Origin: an uncultured Prevotellaceae bacterium
GTDB lineage: Bacteria; Bacteroidota; Bacteroidia; Bacteroidales; Bacteroidaceae
NCBI GenBank assembly: GCA_902797505.1
Contig: CADBSW010000070.1
Coordinates: 1-64,000, forward strand
Length of the DNA stretch: 64,000 nt
Direction of reading: 5' to 3'
Position numbers and translations under genes: made by a program
The notes under the pieces: model-generated
Told to the model about the DNA's origin: nothing
Seen by the model: the letters and a program-made list of their open reading frames with translations, nothing else
Database searches by the model: none
Part shown: positions 24,027-32,294 of the stretch, piece after piece
Layout: the number at the start of each line of letters is the position of its first letter
Position numbering within the stretch: the stretch's first letter is position 1

Positions 24027-25073
24027 TTACCAATCCCAGGCACCGTCTTCCTGATCGAAGTTTTCGCTGCGATAAAGTTCGTTGTCATTGAGGAATACCA
24101 GTAACTGATAGGTATCTGCAGGCATTATCTGGGGTGTCTGTATTTCCTCACTCTTGAAGACTATCTCGTATCTATTGGTTCGTGTGTCTATGCGGAGCAT
24201 GATATCTGCTTTTTCAACAGCATTTATCATGAAATACTGTTTAAAGAACTGTGGGGCAGCTTGCTCATCAAACCAATAGTATATAGAGTAGTTGTCATTT
24301 CCTACCTGCCAGTTAACACATAGGCGTTTGGGGCATCCTGCCTCATGGTATCTCAGCAAACCGTCATCGCACAACACGTCGTGTGTGCCGTCAAACCGTT
24401 CTTCAGTGATGTCATCGAAATCCAGATCATCATAAAAAAGATCTTCCACATCATACGATTGCCACTGCTCTCCGTCGTAGTACTCCTCCAATCCTATATA
24501 ACGGTAACGATATTGTTTCATCCAGTCGTTATAGAGGTCAATGGGGGGGAGCCCTTTTTCTTCCAGATGAACTTTGATGTCTTCATTCTGTTCAAGGCTC
24601 AGCCTGCAATACTCTTCCAGACTTACTCCTTGGAGATAGTCTCTTATCTGCTCCTCGTCAATCTCTTCCCCCTTAAACCAATGAAGTAACGTAGAATGAT
24701 AGTTGCCTCGTAACCACACCGCGACACCTCCATAAGGGGCTATACCTACAACGATAAACTCATAGAGCGGTTCTCCGTTTTTATCTTTCCGTTGCCAAAG
24801 TCGCTCTATCTTCTCCTTATCAAGCGGCGCCTCCAGCGCGTATGCTTTCTTTTCCGTCATGGCGCCCCATTTAAGACTGATGCTGACGGGCATCGAGTAG
24901 GTGTGCTTGCTGATAACAATATATGATGTAGCATCACCCCAATCGCCTCGTCTGAAGTTACCACGGTTGATCATACGTGACTCCTTTCCTTCTTCAAGAT
25001 TCAGGAATCCCCGGAAGACCACTACAGGGTAGTAGCGGGGCATACACTCAGAAGTCTGATAGGCGTAATCCAT
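24027..25073 (-). CDS. DUF2931-like protein, candidate T6SS immunity protein
   Basis: A 348-aa protein. Its first part matches the DUF2931 pattern: ISLKWGAMTEKKAYALEA, then KIERLWQ, then FIVVGIAPYGGVAVWLRG. The rest is acidic (DLFYDDLDFDDITEE). DUF2931 genes are common next to T6SS effector genes in Gram-negative bacteria. Here the start is 3 bp after the stop of the candidate effector gene, the usual effector-immunity pairing. No signal peptide is seen, so it would act in the cytoplasm. Function as immunity is inferred from position. Confidence 0.6.
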   Translation of the reverse strand: MDYAYQTSECMPRYYPVVVFRGFLNLEEGKESRMINRGNFRRGDWGDATSYIVISKHTYSMPVSISLKWGAMTEKKAYALEAPLDKEKIERLWQRKDKNGEPLYEFIVVGIAPYGGVAVWLRGNYHSTLLHWFKGEEIDEEQIRDYLQGVSLEEYCRLSLEQNEDIKVHLEEKGLPPIDLYNDWMKQYRYRYIGLEEYYDGEQWQSYDVEDLFYDDLDFDDITEERFDGTHDVLCDDGLLRYHEAGCPKRLCVNWQVGNDNYSIYYWFDEQAAPQFFKQYFMINAVEKADIMLRIDTRTNRYEIVFKSEEIQTPQIMPADTYQLLVFLNDNELYRSENFDQEDGAWDW

Positions 25074-25076
25074 AGA

Positions 25077-26261
25077 CTATTCGTTAACATACGGAATTGT
25101 CGGAGCTTTATACTTATCCGACACTCCCTGTCGATCAATATTCTTGTTATATATCGATACTTCAGCCAGTCCGACAGAGACAGAAGTGGTTAAGAAGGAT
25201 CTGATGTTATTGCTGGATTCCAAGAAATTGATGGCCTTGATACCCATCTGATACCTTCTTTGTGCTTCATTATTTATATAGTTTGCAGCTTGATTTCTCG
25301 CTACAGCATTTTCGGTAACTTGTTTTAACGAAGCGTCTGCTTCAGCTGAAGCTGCTTTAGCCGCATCTGCTTTGGCTTGCTGTGCTGCAGCATGCCCTTC
25401 TGCGTTCGAGGCTTGCTGGGCTGTCTTTGAGGCCTTCTTCTTGGCAGATTTTTTAGCTCCTTCTTCAGCAGCAGCTTCCGCTGCTGCTTTAGCTTCTGCT
25501 CTTTTTATGGTTGCATTTTCAGTAGCATTCTGTGCCGTTCTTTCCGCAGCTTCTGCTGCAGCCTTTTTCTCTGCTGCAACAATTTCTGCAGTAAGTATTT
25601 GATCTGCTCCCTCTGTAGCAACTTTTTCTGTCATTTTTGCAGTATCATCAGCATATTTTGCGGCATCATCCACATTCTTAACTAGTAATCTTTCCACAAC
25701 ATTTCCTCCCCCCTTCTTGGCGGCCTCAACTGCAGCCTTACCGCCTTTGAAGTAGTTGCCTCCAGTCAATGTCAAGACAGCACCGACAGTGGCATTTACA
25801 CCATGACTTACGGCATAGTTTTTTTTACGTTGCATCTCTTCAGTCATCCATTTATCCTGCCAACCGATTACATTCCCATTTTCGTCGTAGATAGGCACAT
25901 CCTCCCCGGTGGCTCCTTCAACAAAGAATTCCACATTGTTTTCTACGCTTTCCGCAGCATGTAGGGTGGCGTCAATTGCACTTACGGCCGTTCCGACTAT
26001 AGGAACTGCGCTGCCTACTCCAAGAATCTCATGCCTATCTTCCCAGAGAACATCTTTCGTCTCCTTGATGGCAGGAGTTTGCGTGTTGGCAATTGTATAT
26101 GCAACTCCTACGCCTGGTATGGCTCCTACGACCGTATCAGCGGCAGTATCTAATATGGCATGTATAATAGGTGCATCCTCTCCGTAATCTTTCTTCAGGT
26201 GTTCATAGTAACTCTCATCTGAGTCAGAGAGGGCCCAGTCCCAAAATTCATTCCATCCCAT
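25077..26261 (-). CDS. Candidate T6SS effector with hydrophobic segments and Ala-rich coiled coil
   Basis: A 394-aa protein not recognised as a known toxin. The N-terminus (MGWNEFWDWALSDSDE) is followed by several moderately hydrophobic Gly/Ala segments (TVVGAIPGVGVAYTIA, ILGVGSAVPIVGTAVSA, NATVGAVLTLTGG) that could insert into a membrane. A long Ala/Lys/Glu coiled coil (about 215-330) and a short C-terminal domain follow. There is no signal peptide. Its place downstream of vgrG and the PAAR-like gene and next to a DUF2931 gene suggests a delivered, possibly membrane-acting, effector. A structural or chaperone role is also possible. Confidence 0.5.
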   Translation of the reverse strand: MGWNEFWDWALSDSDESYYEHLKKDYGEDAPIIHAILDTAADTVVGAIPGVGVAYTIANTQTPAIKETKDVLWEDRHEILGVGSAVPIVGTAVSAIDATLHAAESVENNVEFFVEGATGEDVPIYDENGNVIGWQDKWMTEEMQRKKNYAVSHGVNATVGAVLTLTGGNYFKGGKAAVEAAKKGGGNVVERLLVKNVDDAAKYADDTAKMTEKVATEGADQILTAEIVAAEKKAAAEAAERTAQNATENATIKRAEAKAAAEAAAEEGAKKSAKKKASKTAQQASNAEGHAAAQQAKADAAKAASAEADASLKQVTENAVARNQAANYINNEAQRRYQMGIKAINFLESSNNIRSFLTTSVSVGLAEVSIYNKNIDRQGVSDKYKAPTIPYVNE

Positions 26262-26346
26262 AGTTAACTCATTTGAAATGTCTGACAGTAGATCTCTGTG
26301 TACGTCCCAAGTATATATCGTAGAACTACTATTTTCCTTTGTCTAT

Positions 26347-27204
26347 TTAATAGTCGAGATCAAGTAATTCCAGTTGCTTCTTCTCTTTCTTTTCATCAGT
26401 GGCTTCACTTGAAGCACTTTTTGTCTTTGGCGCAGCAGGTGGGGTGTTTTTATTTAGGGTTTCCGTGTCAACATCGAGCAACTCCAACTGAGTCGTCTTC
26501 TCCTCACCCTTGCTTTTTTTATTCTCTTTAGTGCTGGCAGATTGATCTTTAGCCTTCGAACTGCCACCTGATTCTTGTGACGGTATAAAGGGTGCCTGAA
26601 TGATCTTGATCTCGTAGGCACCACAGTAGTCCACCTTTACGGTCCATCCCTTACTGGTATATTGTGAAAAATACGATGAATACTTACTATTGACAAATGA
26701 ACTGAATGATGGGTCTTTAATCTGATCTGCCATCGTTTTGTCACACACGAAATGGGCAGCATAGATAAGATCCTGACATTCTGTATCAGAGCCTAAGATG
26801 AAGTGAAGCTTTACCTTATCGTATCTATCCTTGTAAAAACATATTTCTCTGTTGATATTCACCATGGTGACATCCATCAGATACATCAGTTGTTCATCGT
26901 CATCTACCTCACCGGTATCCAAGTTGATGACCAGTTCGCTGCAATCAATGAACAGCGACTTGTTGATCTTGTTCTTATTGAATTTTCCTTTCTTCCACAC
27001 AGACTTGGAGGGCTTTACCATCCACACAGACTCGTATTGTTTTCCATCGATGGTAAATTTACTGTGCTTGTAAGTCTTCATCATGTCTTCAGGTATGATG
27101 GAAAAGAGAACACTAATGTAAACATCCTTGTCCTTCCCCTTTTTTTTCGGCTGATCCTTCTGTGATGTCCTTTGCTTTGTTGGTGCTCCTTTCCCTCCTG
27201 TCAT
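26347..27204 (-). CDS. Unknown protein of the T6SS effector region, repeated QLELLD motif
   Basis: A 285-aa protein. A basic N-terminus (about 25 residues rich in Lys/Gln) precedes a mixed alpha/beta domain (about 28-205) that contains YISVLFSIIPED, SLFIDCSELVINLDTGE and VKVDYCGAYEIKII. A low-complexity Lys/Ser/Glu tail holds two copies of a short motif, QLELLDVD and, at the very C-terminus, QLELLDLDY. Such paired linear motifs often dock to a partner. It sits between the PAAR-like gene and the candidate effector, so an adaptor or loading role is possible. No family was recognised. Confidence 0.5.
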   Translation of the reverse strand: MTGGKGAPTKQRTSQKDQPKKKGKDKDVYISVLFSIIPEDMMKTYKHSKFTIDGKQYESVWMVKPSKSVWKKGKFNKNKINKSLFIDCSELVINLDTGEVDDDEQLMYLMDVTMVNINREICFYKDRYDKVKLHFILGSDTECQDLIYAAHFVCDKTMADQIKDPSFSSFVNSKYSSYFSQYTSKGWTVKVDYCGAYEIKIIQAPFIPSQESGGSSKAKDQSASTKENKKSKGEEKTTQLELLDVDTETLNKNTPPAAPKTKSASSEATDEKKEKKQLELLDLDY

Positions 27205-27231
27205 GGCGGTATAGTGGTAATTTTTAGTTAA

Positions 27232-28971
27232 TTATTTTTTGTTTTTTCCTTTGGAAGAACCTTGATCAGATGTCTTCTCATTATCCTCAGAAGAAGTGCT
27301 GGTGTTGCCTGAAGAATCGTTTTTTAAATAATCCATGGCGCCACCAAGTTGTAACTCGGCAGTATAGGCATCAAACATGGCATCATCGCCGTAGGCTTGT
27401 TTACTGGTCTCGCTCATCGCAGTTTTTGCATCATTGTATTCCTTTTCCTTCGCTATCCACTGCTCACGGGCCGCATCTGCTTTGTCATCGTACTCAGCAC
27501 TTTTCTCGAATATCTTAGCGGCCGTATCCTCATGCCCATGCTCCTTATTCCATTGGCCGGCATGAACCCAAGCGTCAGCCTCGTCCCTGTTGATCTGCTC
27601 CTCTTTTTTTAGTGCATTCACCTCTTCGCGTTTCTCTCTTGTCTCCGCCTTGGAAGCTTCATGCGCGTTGATAGCCTCCTGATGTTTGTCTAAGGTATCC
27701 TGTGCATCCAGAGTCATCTGTGTCGTATTCGCCTTTTGCTCTGCGGCAGCTCTGTTGTCCTCGGCAGTCTGCTTTTGCTCTTTCAATTCATTATACTGAT
27801 CCACATGGTCGCGGAAATCATTATATGCCTTACTTTGTTTTTCTGAGACTTTATCATATTCCTTCTGTGCTTTCTCTGCCTTTTCGGAAGCTACCTTCTC
27901 TTCTTTAGCTGCTTGTTTAGCGGTATTCTCTGCCTCTTTTTTCTGCTGATGGAAGAACTTAGCTGCTTCCTTGTCACCTCTTTGTTTAGCACTCTCCTCA
28001 TTCCATGCAGCCATCTGAGCCTGATACTCAGCAGCTTCTCGTTTGTCGGCAGCGTCACTCTTTGCCTGATTGGCTGCATCGAGTTCATTTCTTGCGTTTG
28101 TTTGTTCACGACTAACCTTCGCCAGTTTGTCGCCTTCCTTGGATAATGCTTCTTGGTCTTTGGCTATTTGTTGTTCTAACTGCTCAACCTCTTTCTGATG
28201 TTGAGCCTGTTCCTTGGCGGCTTGATCATGAATGCCTTGCAGATCTTCTCTCGACATCTCTGAGGGTTGCTCTTTTGTAGGAGTACCCCAAACATATTTG
28301 TCGTTGACCGCTTGCATGGCAGCAGCTTGTTTCTGATCCGCCCGGTTTCTAAACTGTTCACTGGCCTGCATGGCCAGGGTGGCTTTCTCCAAATTACCTT
28401 GGGCAGCATATCGAGCTGACATTTCCTTCAATTGATCAGATGCAAAACGGTCGCCGTCACCAGCATGCTTAGCATCCTCAAAGTCGTGTTTATATTGCCA
28501 AATCTCATGAGGCTCCAGATCGGTCAACATCCAGTCTGGTTGTAAGTCTGGAAAAGGAATGTTGATTGGAGGTATAACTAGCGGCGGCGGACAAGGCATC
28601 TGTCCGTCGGTCGTAAAAGAGATCTGTCCGCCCCACATGCATACATTACAGTTGGAGCGCATTAATGCAGGTTGCCCTTGCACTAACACTTGGGGATTGC
28701 CCGGTATCCAAGGTGAGGTGATGGCGGGGATGCATGGCATAGGTGTCAACACGCCCATCGCTGCGGAGGTGGCTGCTGCGACAGTAGGATTAGACAGGGT
28801 GTTGCACATGCCGAAAGGCATGATGTTCACCATGGGGGCAAAGTCCATAATATTCCCCTTAGGCACATTGCTCAGCATCTCTGTCCGGCCCGGACTCGCC
28901 ATAAACGATGAGGGGGCCATGCCGAAAGTGCATGTCATGATAGCACCTGTTACTACGTATGAGTCACCCAT
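27232..28971 (-). CDS. PAAR-like (DUF4280) tip protein with long coiled-coil tail
   Basis: A 579-aa protein. Residues about 1-130 match the DUF4280 PAAR-like domain: YVVTGAIMTCTFGMAPS, NIMPFGMCNTLSNP, AAMGVLTPMPCIPA, WIPGNPQVLVQGQPALM and NCNVCMWGG, with the repeated Cys pattern of that family. Such proteins sharpen the VgrG spike. The remaining 440 residues are almost all charged coiled coil (for example DAANQAKSDAADKREA). This could be a carrier or effector extension. It lies 9 bp after the unknown gene at 28981, which follows vgrG. Confidence 0.82.
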   Translation of the reverse strand: MGDSYVVTGAIMTCTFGMAPSSFMASPGRTEMLSNVPKGNIMDFAPMVNIMPFGMCNTLSNPTVAAATSAAMGVLTPMPCIPAITSPWIPGNPQVLVQGQPALMRSNCNVCMWGGQISFTTDGQMPCPPPLVIPPINIPFPDLQPDWMLTDLEPHEIWQYKHDFEDAKHAGDGDRFASDQLKEMSARYAAQGNLEKATLAMQASEQFRNRADQKQAAAMQAVNDKYVWGTPTKEQPSEMSREDLQGIHDQAAKEQAQHQKEVEQLEQQIAKDQEALSKEGDKLAKVSREQTNARNELDAANQAKSDAADKREAAEYQAQMAAWNEESAKQRGDKEAAKFFHQQKKEAENTAKQAAKEEKVASEKAEKAQKEYDKVSEKQSKAYNDFRDHVDQYNELKEQKQTAEDNRAAAEQKANTTQMTLDAQDTLDKHQEAINAHEASKAETREKREEVNALKKEEQINRDEADAWVHAGQWNKEHGHEDTAAKIFEKSAEYDDKADAAREQWIAKEKEYNDAKTAMSETSKQAYGDDAMFDAYTAELQLGGAMDYLKNDSSGNTSTSSEDNEKTSDQGSSKGKNKK

Positions 28972-28980
28972 AATTATTTG

Positions 28981-29928
28981 TTATATTCTCTTTTCAAATC
29001 TTTTGTCAATCATCTTGGAGAGGATGCCGGTCATTGCTTCGTTGTCTTTTTCCTCCTGCGCCTTGATCATCGCAGGGGCATCGGCCACCAACACAAGGAA
29101 CTGATCCGTCACCATGATGGCCCGGTCTATGAGCTCCATCTTCTCCTCATCCCCTTTTTCAGCGATGCGGCTGAACAACGAGAGTTCGCTGTGCTTATCG
29201 GGATAGGCAAGGATAAACTGCGTCAGGGCTTCCGCCAAGGTCACGGTGTCGGAGTGAATGCTCAGCACTTTTTGCTTCAATTCGCGAGCCACCGTCCGGG
29301 CTTCGGGATTCTCTGTGTCAACGGCCTCTTTCAGGTCTTTGGTCATCTCAGCCATCCTCCTGTCATGCCGCTCAAAACTACTGGCTGTCCTGTTACAGCA
29401 GGAAGGAACCTTTTTCTCCTCCAATGCCAGAAATATCTCAGGTGTGACTTCCTCGGAAACGGTCTCTAAGACTGTTTTCAATGCCCTGAACACATCCGTC
29501 ACCTCATGAAGTCGATGGATGGAGACCCTGATGCCTTTCGGCAGACGCTCCTTGGCATTGTCCCTGAGTTCTTCAAGTTGCTCGATCCAGCCATTCACGA
29601 TCTCGGTGAGCTTTTCCATCGTTTCGATCATCTCTGCCATCTCCTCGTTAGTCAGCGACGGCTCCTTCTTCGGGGATGCTGGTCTCTGACTGACAGTCTG
29701 AGGAGGTTCCTGAGCAGATTCCCTCTCCTGTGTCTGAGTCTCGGCAGGTTCGGAAACGACAGACTCTACCTGCGCCGCTGTATTTTCCGTAGGTATATCC
29801 TTATCCGAAGGAGTATCCACCGGAAGGTCAAAGACAGTGTCGTCAATGGAAGTTGACTTCTCAGCAATCTTGTTTAATTTGCTGAGATCCATATCGTAGG
29901 CGGAGAAATCCCAGTTGTCGTTGGCCAT
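28981..29928 (-). CDS. Unknown helical protein between vgrG and the PAAR-like gene
   Basis: A 315-aa protein, no family recognised. The first 95 residues are acidic, Ser/Thr/Pro/Glu-rich and probably disordered. The rest (about 95-315) is predicted mostly helical (NEEMAEMIETMEKLTEIVNG, HRLHEVTDVFRALKTVLETV), with a CC pair near 192. It starts 6 bp after vgrG, so it may be a spike-loading chaperone or adaptor. This is inference from position only. Confidence 0.5.
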   Translation of the reverse strand: MANDNWDFSAYDMDLSKLNKIAEKSTSIDDTVFDLPVDTPSDKDIPTENTAAQVESVVSEPAETQTQERESAQEPPQTVSQRPASPKKEPSLTNEEMAEMIETMEKLTEIVNGWIEQLEELRDNAKERLPKGIRVSIHRLHEVTDVFRALKTVLETVSEEVTPEIFLALEEKKVPSCCNRTASSFERHDRRMAEMTKDLKEAVDTENPEARTVARELKQKVLSIHSDTVTLAEALTQFILAYPDKHSELSLFSRIAEKGDEEKMELIDRAIMVTDQFLVLVADAPAMIKAQEEKDNEAMTGILSKMIDKRFEKRI

Positions 29929-29934
29929 ATGTGC

Positions 29935-32154
29935 TTAACTTTCCTTAATCATTGGAGCAGAGATGTTGATGGTGGCCATGGCGTTGAGATAAATATCTTT
30001 CTGACCATCTAAGGTTACGGTCATGCCCCATCCCTCATAATCTTTCTGTGCCTCTAAATGGATATTTTTCGACTTAACGGAGAACATATCTGAAACGATA
30101 AACCTCGCATGCTGGTCAGACTTGATCTCATAGTCTTTCTTCGTCTCCCCATGATATTTGCCGTCGATCTTGTCTGTACGGTCGTTATGGCAGGTGATAT
30201 TCATGTCTTTCTCAGAAGATAAAGCCATCTCAGCTTCCGTATTCAATGACATATTCTCATGGGCGGAGAAAGTCATCGTTTTTCTGGTATCGCCCTTGAA
30301 AGCCTTTTCACTGTGTAGGCTCATCTCTCCCAGGGCATAGAGGCTGATATTTTTCTGAGCTGTCATCTCAATGTTGTTCTGTGCACTCAAGATGATGTCC
30401 TTGCCGGCATCCAATTCAATGTTTCCCACCGACGTCAATTTGATAAGGTTTCTGTCAGAAGAGAGCAGCAACTCATAGTCGTGAGTATGGTTGTCATAGA
30501 TCTTGATAAAGCCGCCGTCACCGAATTCGTCGGCAGTTTGTACATCATGGATCTCTATGGTATGACCGCTGGCTGTACGGATGGCTTTCACATTGTTGTT
30601 ACCGATATACCATTTGGGATCATCGGGGGCTAAACCGGCTGCGACAATGGCACCGCAAACATAGGGGCGCTCAAAGTTTCCACCCTCAAAATCAACAAGC
30701 ACCTCACTTAATATCTCTGGCAGCCAATGAGTACCGAATACTGAATTATTGCTTGTATCCCCACCGGCTCCTGAATAGGGTAAAACAACATTCAGCCAAG
30801 GGGTCCAAGTTCTTGGGTCTTCAATGTTTGTGGCTAATATCTCACTTATCTTAGAAGAAGGTGCTACAAGACGTACCCTTACACGCCCCCAGTGCTTTGG
30901 ATCTTCATTGTCTTTGACAACAGCTCTGATCGGATGGTGACACACCGGGTAAATTGTCGGATCAAGATAGGGCGGATAATCCGCTTCTGTCGCAATTCCT
31001 TCAAAATAGTTTTGGTATTGCTCGTCCATAGTAAAGGAGTGGATCACCTTGGTAATTAATATCTCGTCCTGTTGTACCTCACTTTTCTGCTGTGAGGAGT
31101 CGCTGTTGATATAGTTGTCTTTGATAGTCAGTTTCGCACCAATCTCCAGCTTTGAGCAAAAACTCTTTCCCTCATAGACCAGCATCTTGGATCTACGGCC
31201 AAAGACATAAGAGAGATATCGCTCGTCAAAAAAATCATAATCCAGTTTCACGAGTTTATCGGAGATCTTAATTTTTTCATCATGTTCGATACCATGCCCC
31301 GTCACTTCCTCGAAAGTCCAGTAATTGTATTTTTCTTGCCAGGCATGGTAGGTGATGTCATTCAGCCGGCTTCCAATTTCTACGTCGTTGTTATCATTGT
31401 CTTCGATGTAGTTATACATTTCATTATATCCCCATTGAAAGAAATGATGGTGTAAATGATAGGTCTGAAGGTTCGCACTGTATTGCTCCAAATCCTTACT
31501 GGGATAAGCTAACGTGATGTTTTCTTGTTTGTTGAACTTTCCGAAATGGAATTTCTTGCCGTTGTTGAACATCCACTCCCCATAGCGCTGGGCTAAGCGC
31601 TGCAGGAACTGGTAGCTGGTCTCTTGGTATTGTGCGGTATAAAGGATTTTATCAGACCTCTTTGTATTTACTTCCACTTCAAGACCAGCCTGATTGTTGG
31701 CTACAAATTTGACGATGGATTCCAATGGCATGTCGTTATAATACATGATGTTGGGCGAGTCTTTCAGAATGACCTCCTTGGTTTCCGCCACCACCTTGAT
31801 GACATACTCCGTTTCCTTACGGATGCCTTTGGCGGAGGTAACCCATCCCTCGAATTCTATATCGGCATTCTGAGTCCCTTCGGAGAAGCCTTGTATCTCT
31901 TGCTCCATCGAGTCGGTCTGCAAGGTGAGTTTCACCTCCTTGCCGATAATAGAACCGCAGGTGGTGAACTGTATCTCATTGATATCCTCATCCGGAGCCT
32001 TACGCAGAATAAACTCCAGTTTGCACGGCTCCAGCAACTGCTGTGTCATCCTAAACTTATCGAGCGTATATTTAACTCCATCCAGTTCGATATTGAATTG
32101 TTTAGACACCGCACCATTGATGCTCACCGATATGTTTTTTACAGAAATAGACAT
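29935..32154 (-). CDS. T6SS spike protein VgrG (TssI)
   Basis: A 739-aa trimeric spike protein. The N-terminal gp27-like part (about 1-395) has SYQFLQRLAQRYGEWMF, the typical F.q.iaER.G. signature. The gp5-like OB fold follows (KHWGRVRVRLVAP, TWTPWLNVVLPYSG, PEILSEVLVDFEGG, RPYVCGAI). The C-terminal beta-helix is built of short repeats (SVGNIELDAGKDIILSAQNN, IEMTAQKNISLYALGEM). No toxin domain is appended. Cargo is likely carried by the next genes (PAAR-like protein and candidate effector). Confidence 0.95.
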   Translation of the reverse strand: MSISVKNISVSINGAVSKQFNIELDGVKYTLDKFRMTQQLLEPCKLEFILRKAPDEDINEIQFTTCGSIIGKEVKLTLQTDSMEQEIQGFSEGTQNADIEFEGWVTSAKGIRKETEYVIKVVAETKEVILKDSPNIMYYNDMPLESIVKFVANNQAGLEVEVNTKRSDKILYTAQYQETSYQFLQRLAQRYGEWMFNNGKKFHFGKFNKQENITLAYPSKDLEQYSANLQTYHLHHHFFQWGYNEMYNYIEDNDNNDVEIGSRLNDITYHAWQEKYNYWTFEEVTGHGIEHDEKIKISDKLVKLDYDFFDERYLSYVFGRRSKMLVYEGKSFCSKLEIGAKLTIKDNYINSDSSQQKSEVQQDEILITKVIHSFTMDEQYQNYFEGIATEADYPPYLDPTIYPVCHHPIRAVVKDNEDPKHWGRVRVRLVAPSSKISEILATNIEDPRTWTPWLNVVLPYSGAGGDTSNNSVFGTHWLPEILSEVLVDFEGGNFERPYVCGAIVAAGLAPDDPKWYIGNNNVKAIRTASGHTIEIHDVQTADEFGDGGFIKIYDNHTHDYELLLSSDRNLIKLTSVGNIELDAGKDIILSAQNNIEMTAQKNISLYALGEMSLHSEKAFKGDTRKTMTFSAHENMSLNTEAEMALSSEKDMNITCHNDRTDKIDGKYHGETKKDYEIKSDQHARFIVSDMFSVKSKNIHLEAQKDYEGWGMTVTLDGQKDIYLNAMATINISAPMIKES

Positions 32155-32260
32155 AACCTCAATTTTAAACGATAACGTTAACGGGAACGATAACCTACTT
32201 AACCCCTAAAAGCCACTCCTAACCCTCCCAGAAGGAGTGGGAGCCCTAACCTATTAACAG

Positions 32261-32292
32261 ATTCTTCACTATTGACTCTTCACTCTTCACTT
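32261..32292. repeat. TTCACTC-type intergenic repeat upstream of vgrG
   Basis: This 32-bp block matches the right arm of the element in the TolC-like gene. It sits in the 140-bp gap between the giant Hcp gene and vgrG, which otherwise holds only a CCTAACCC-rich stretch. Confidence 0.7.
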
Positions 32293-32294
32293 AT

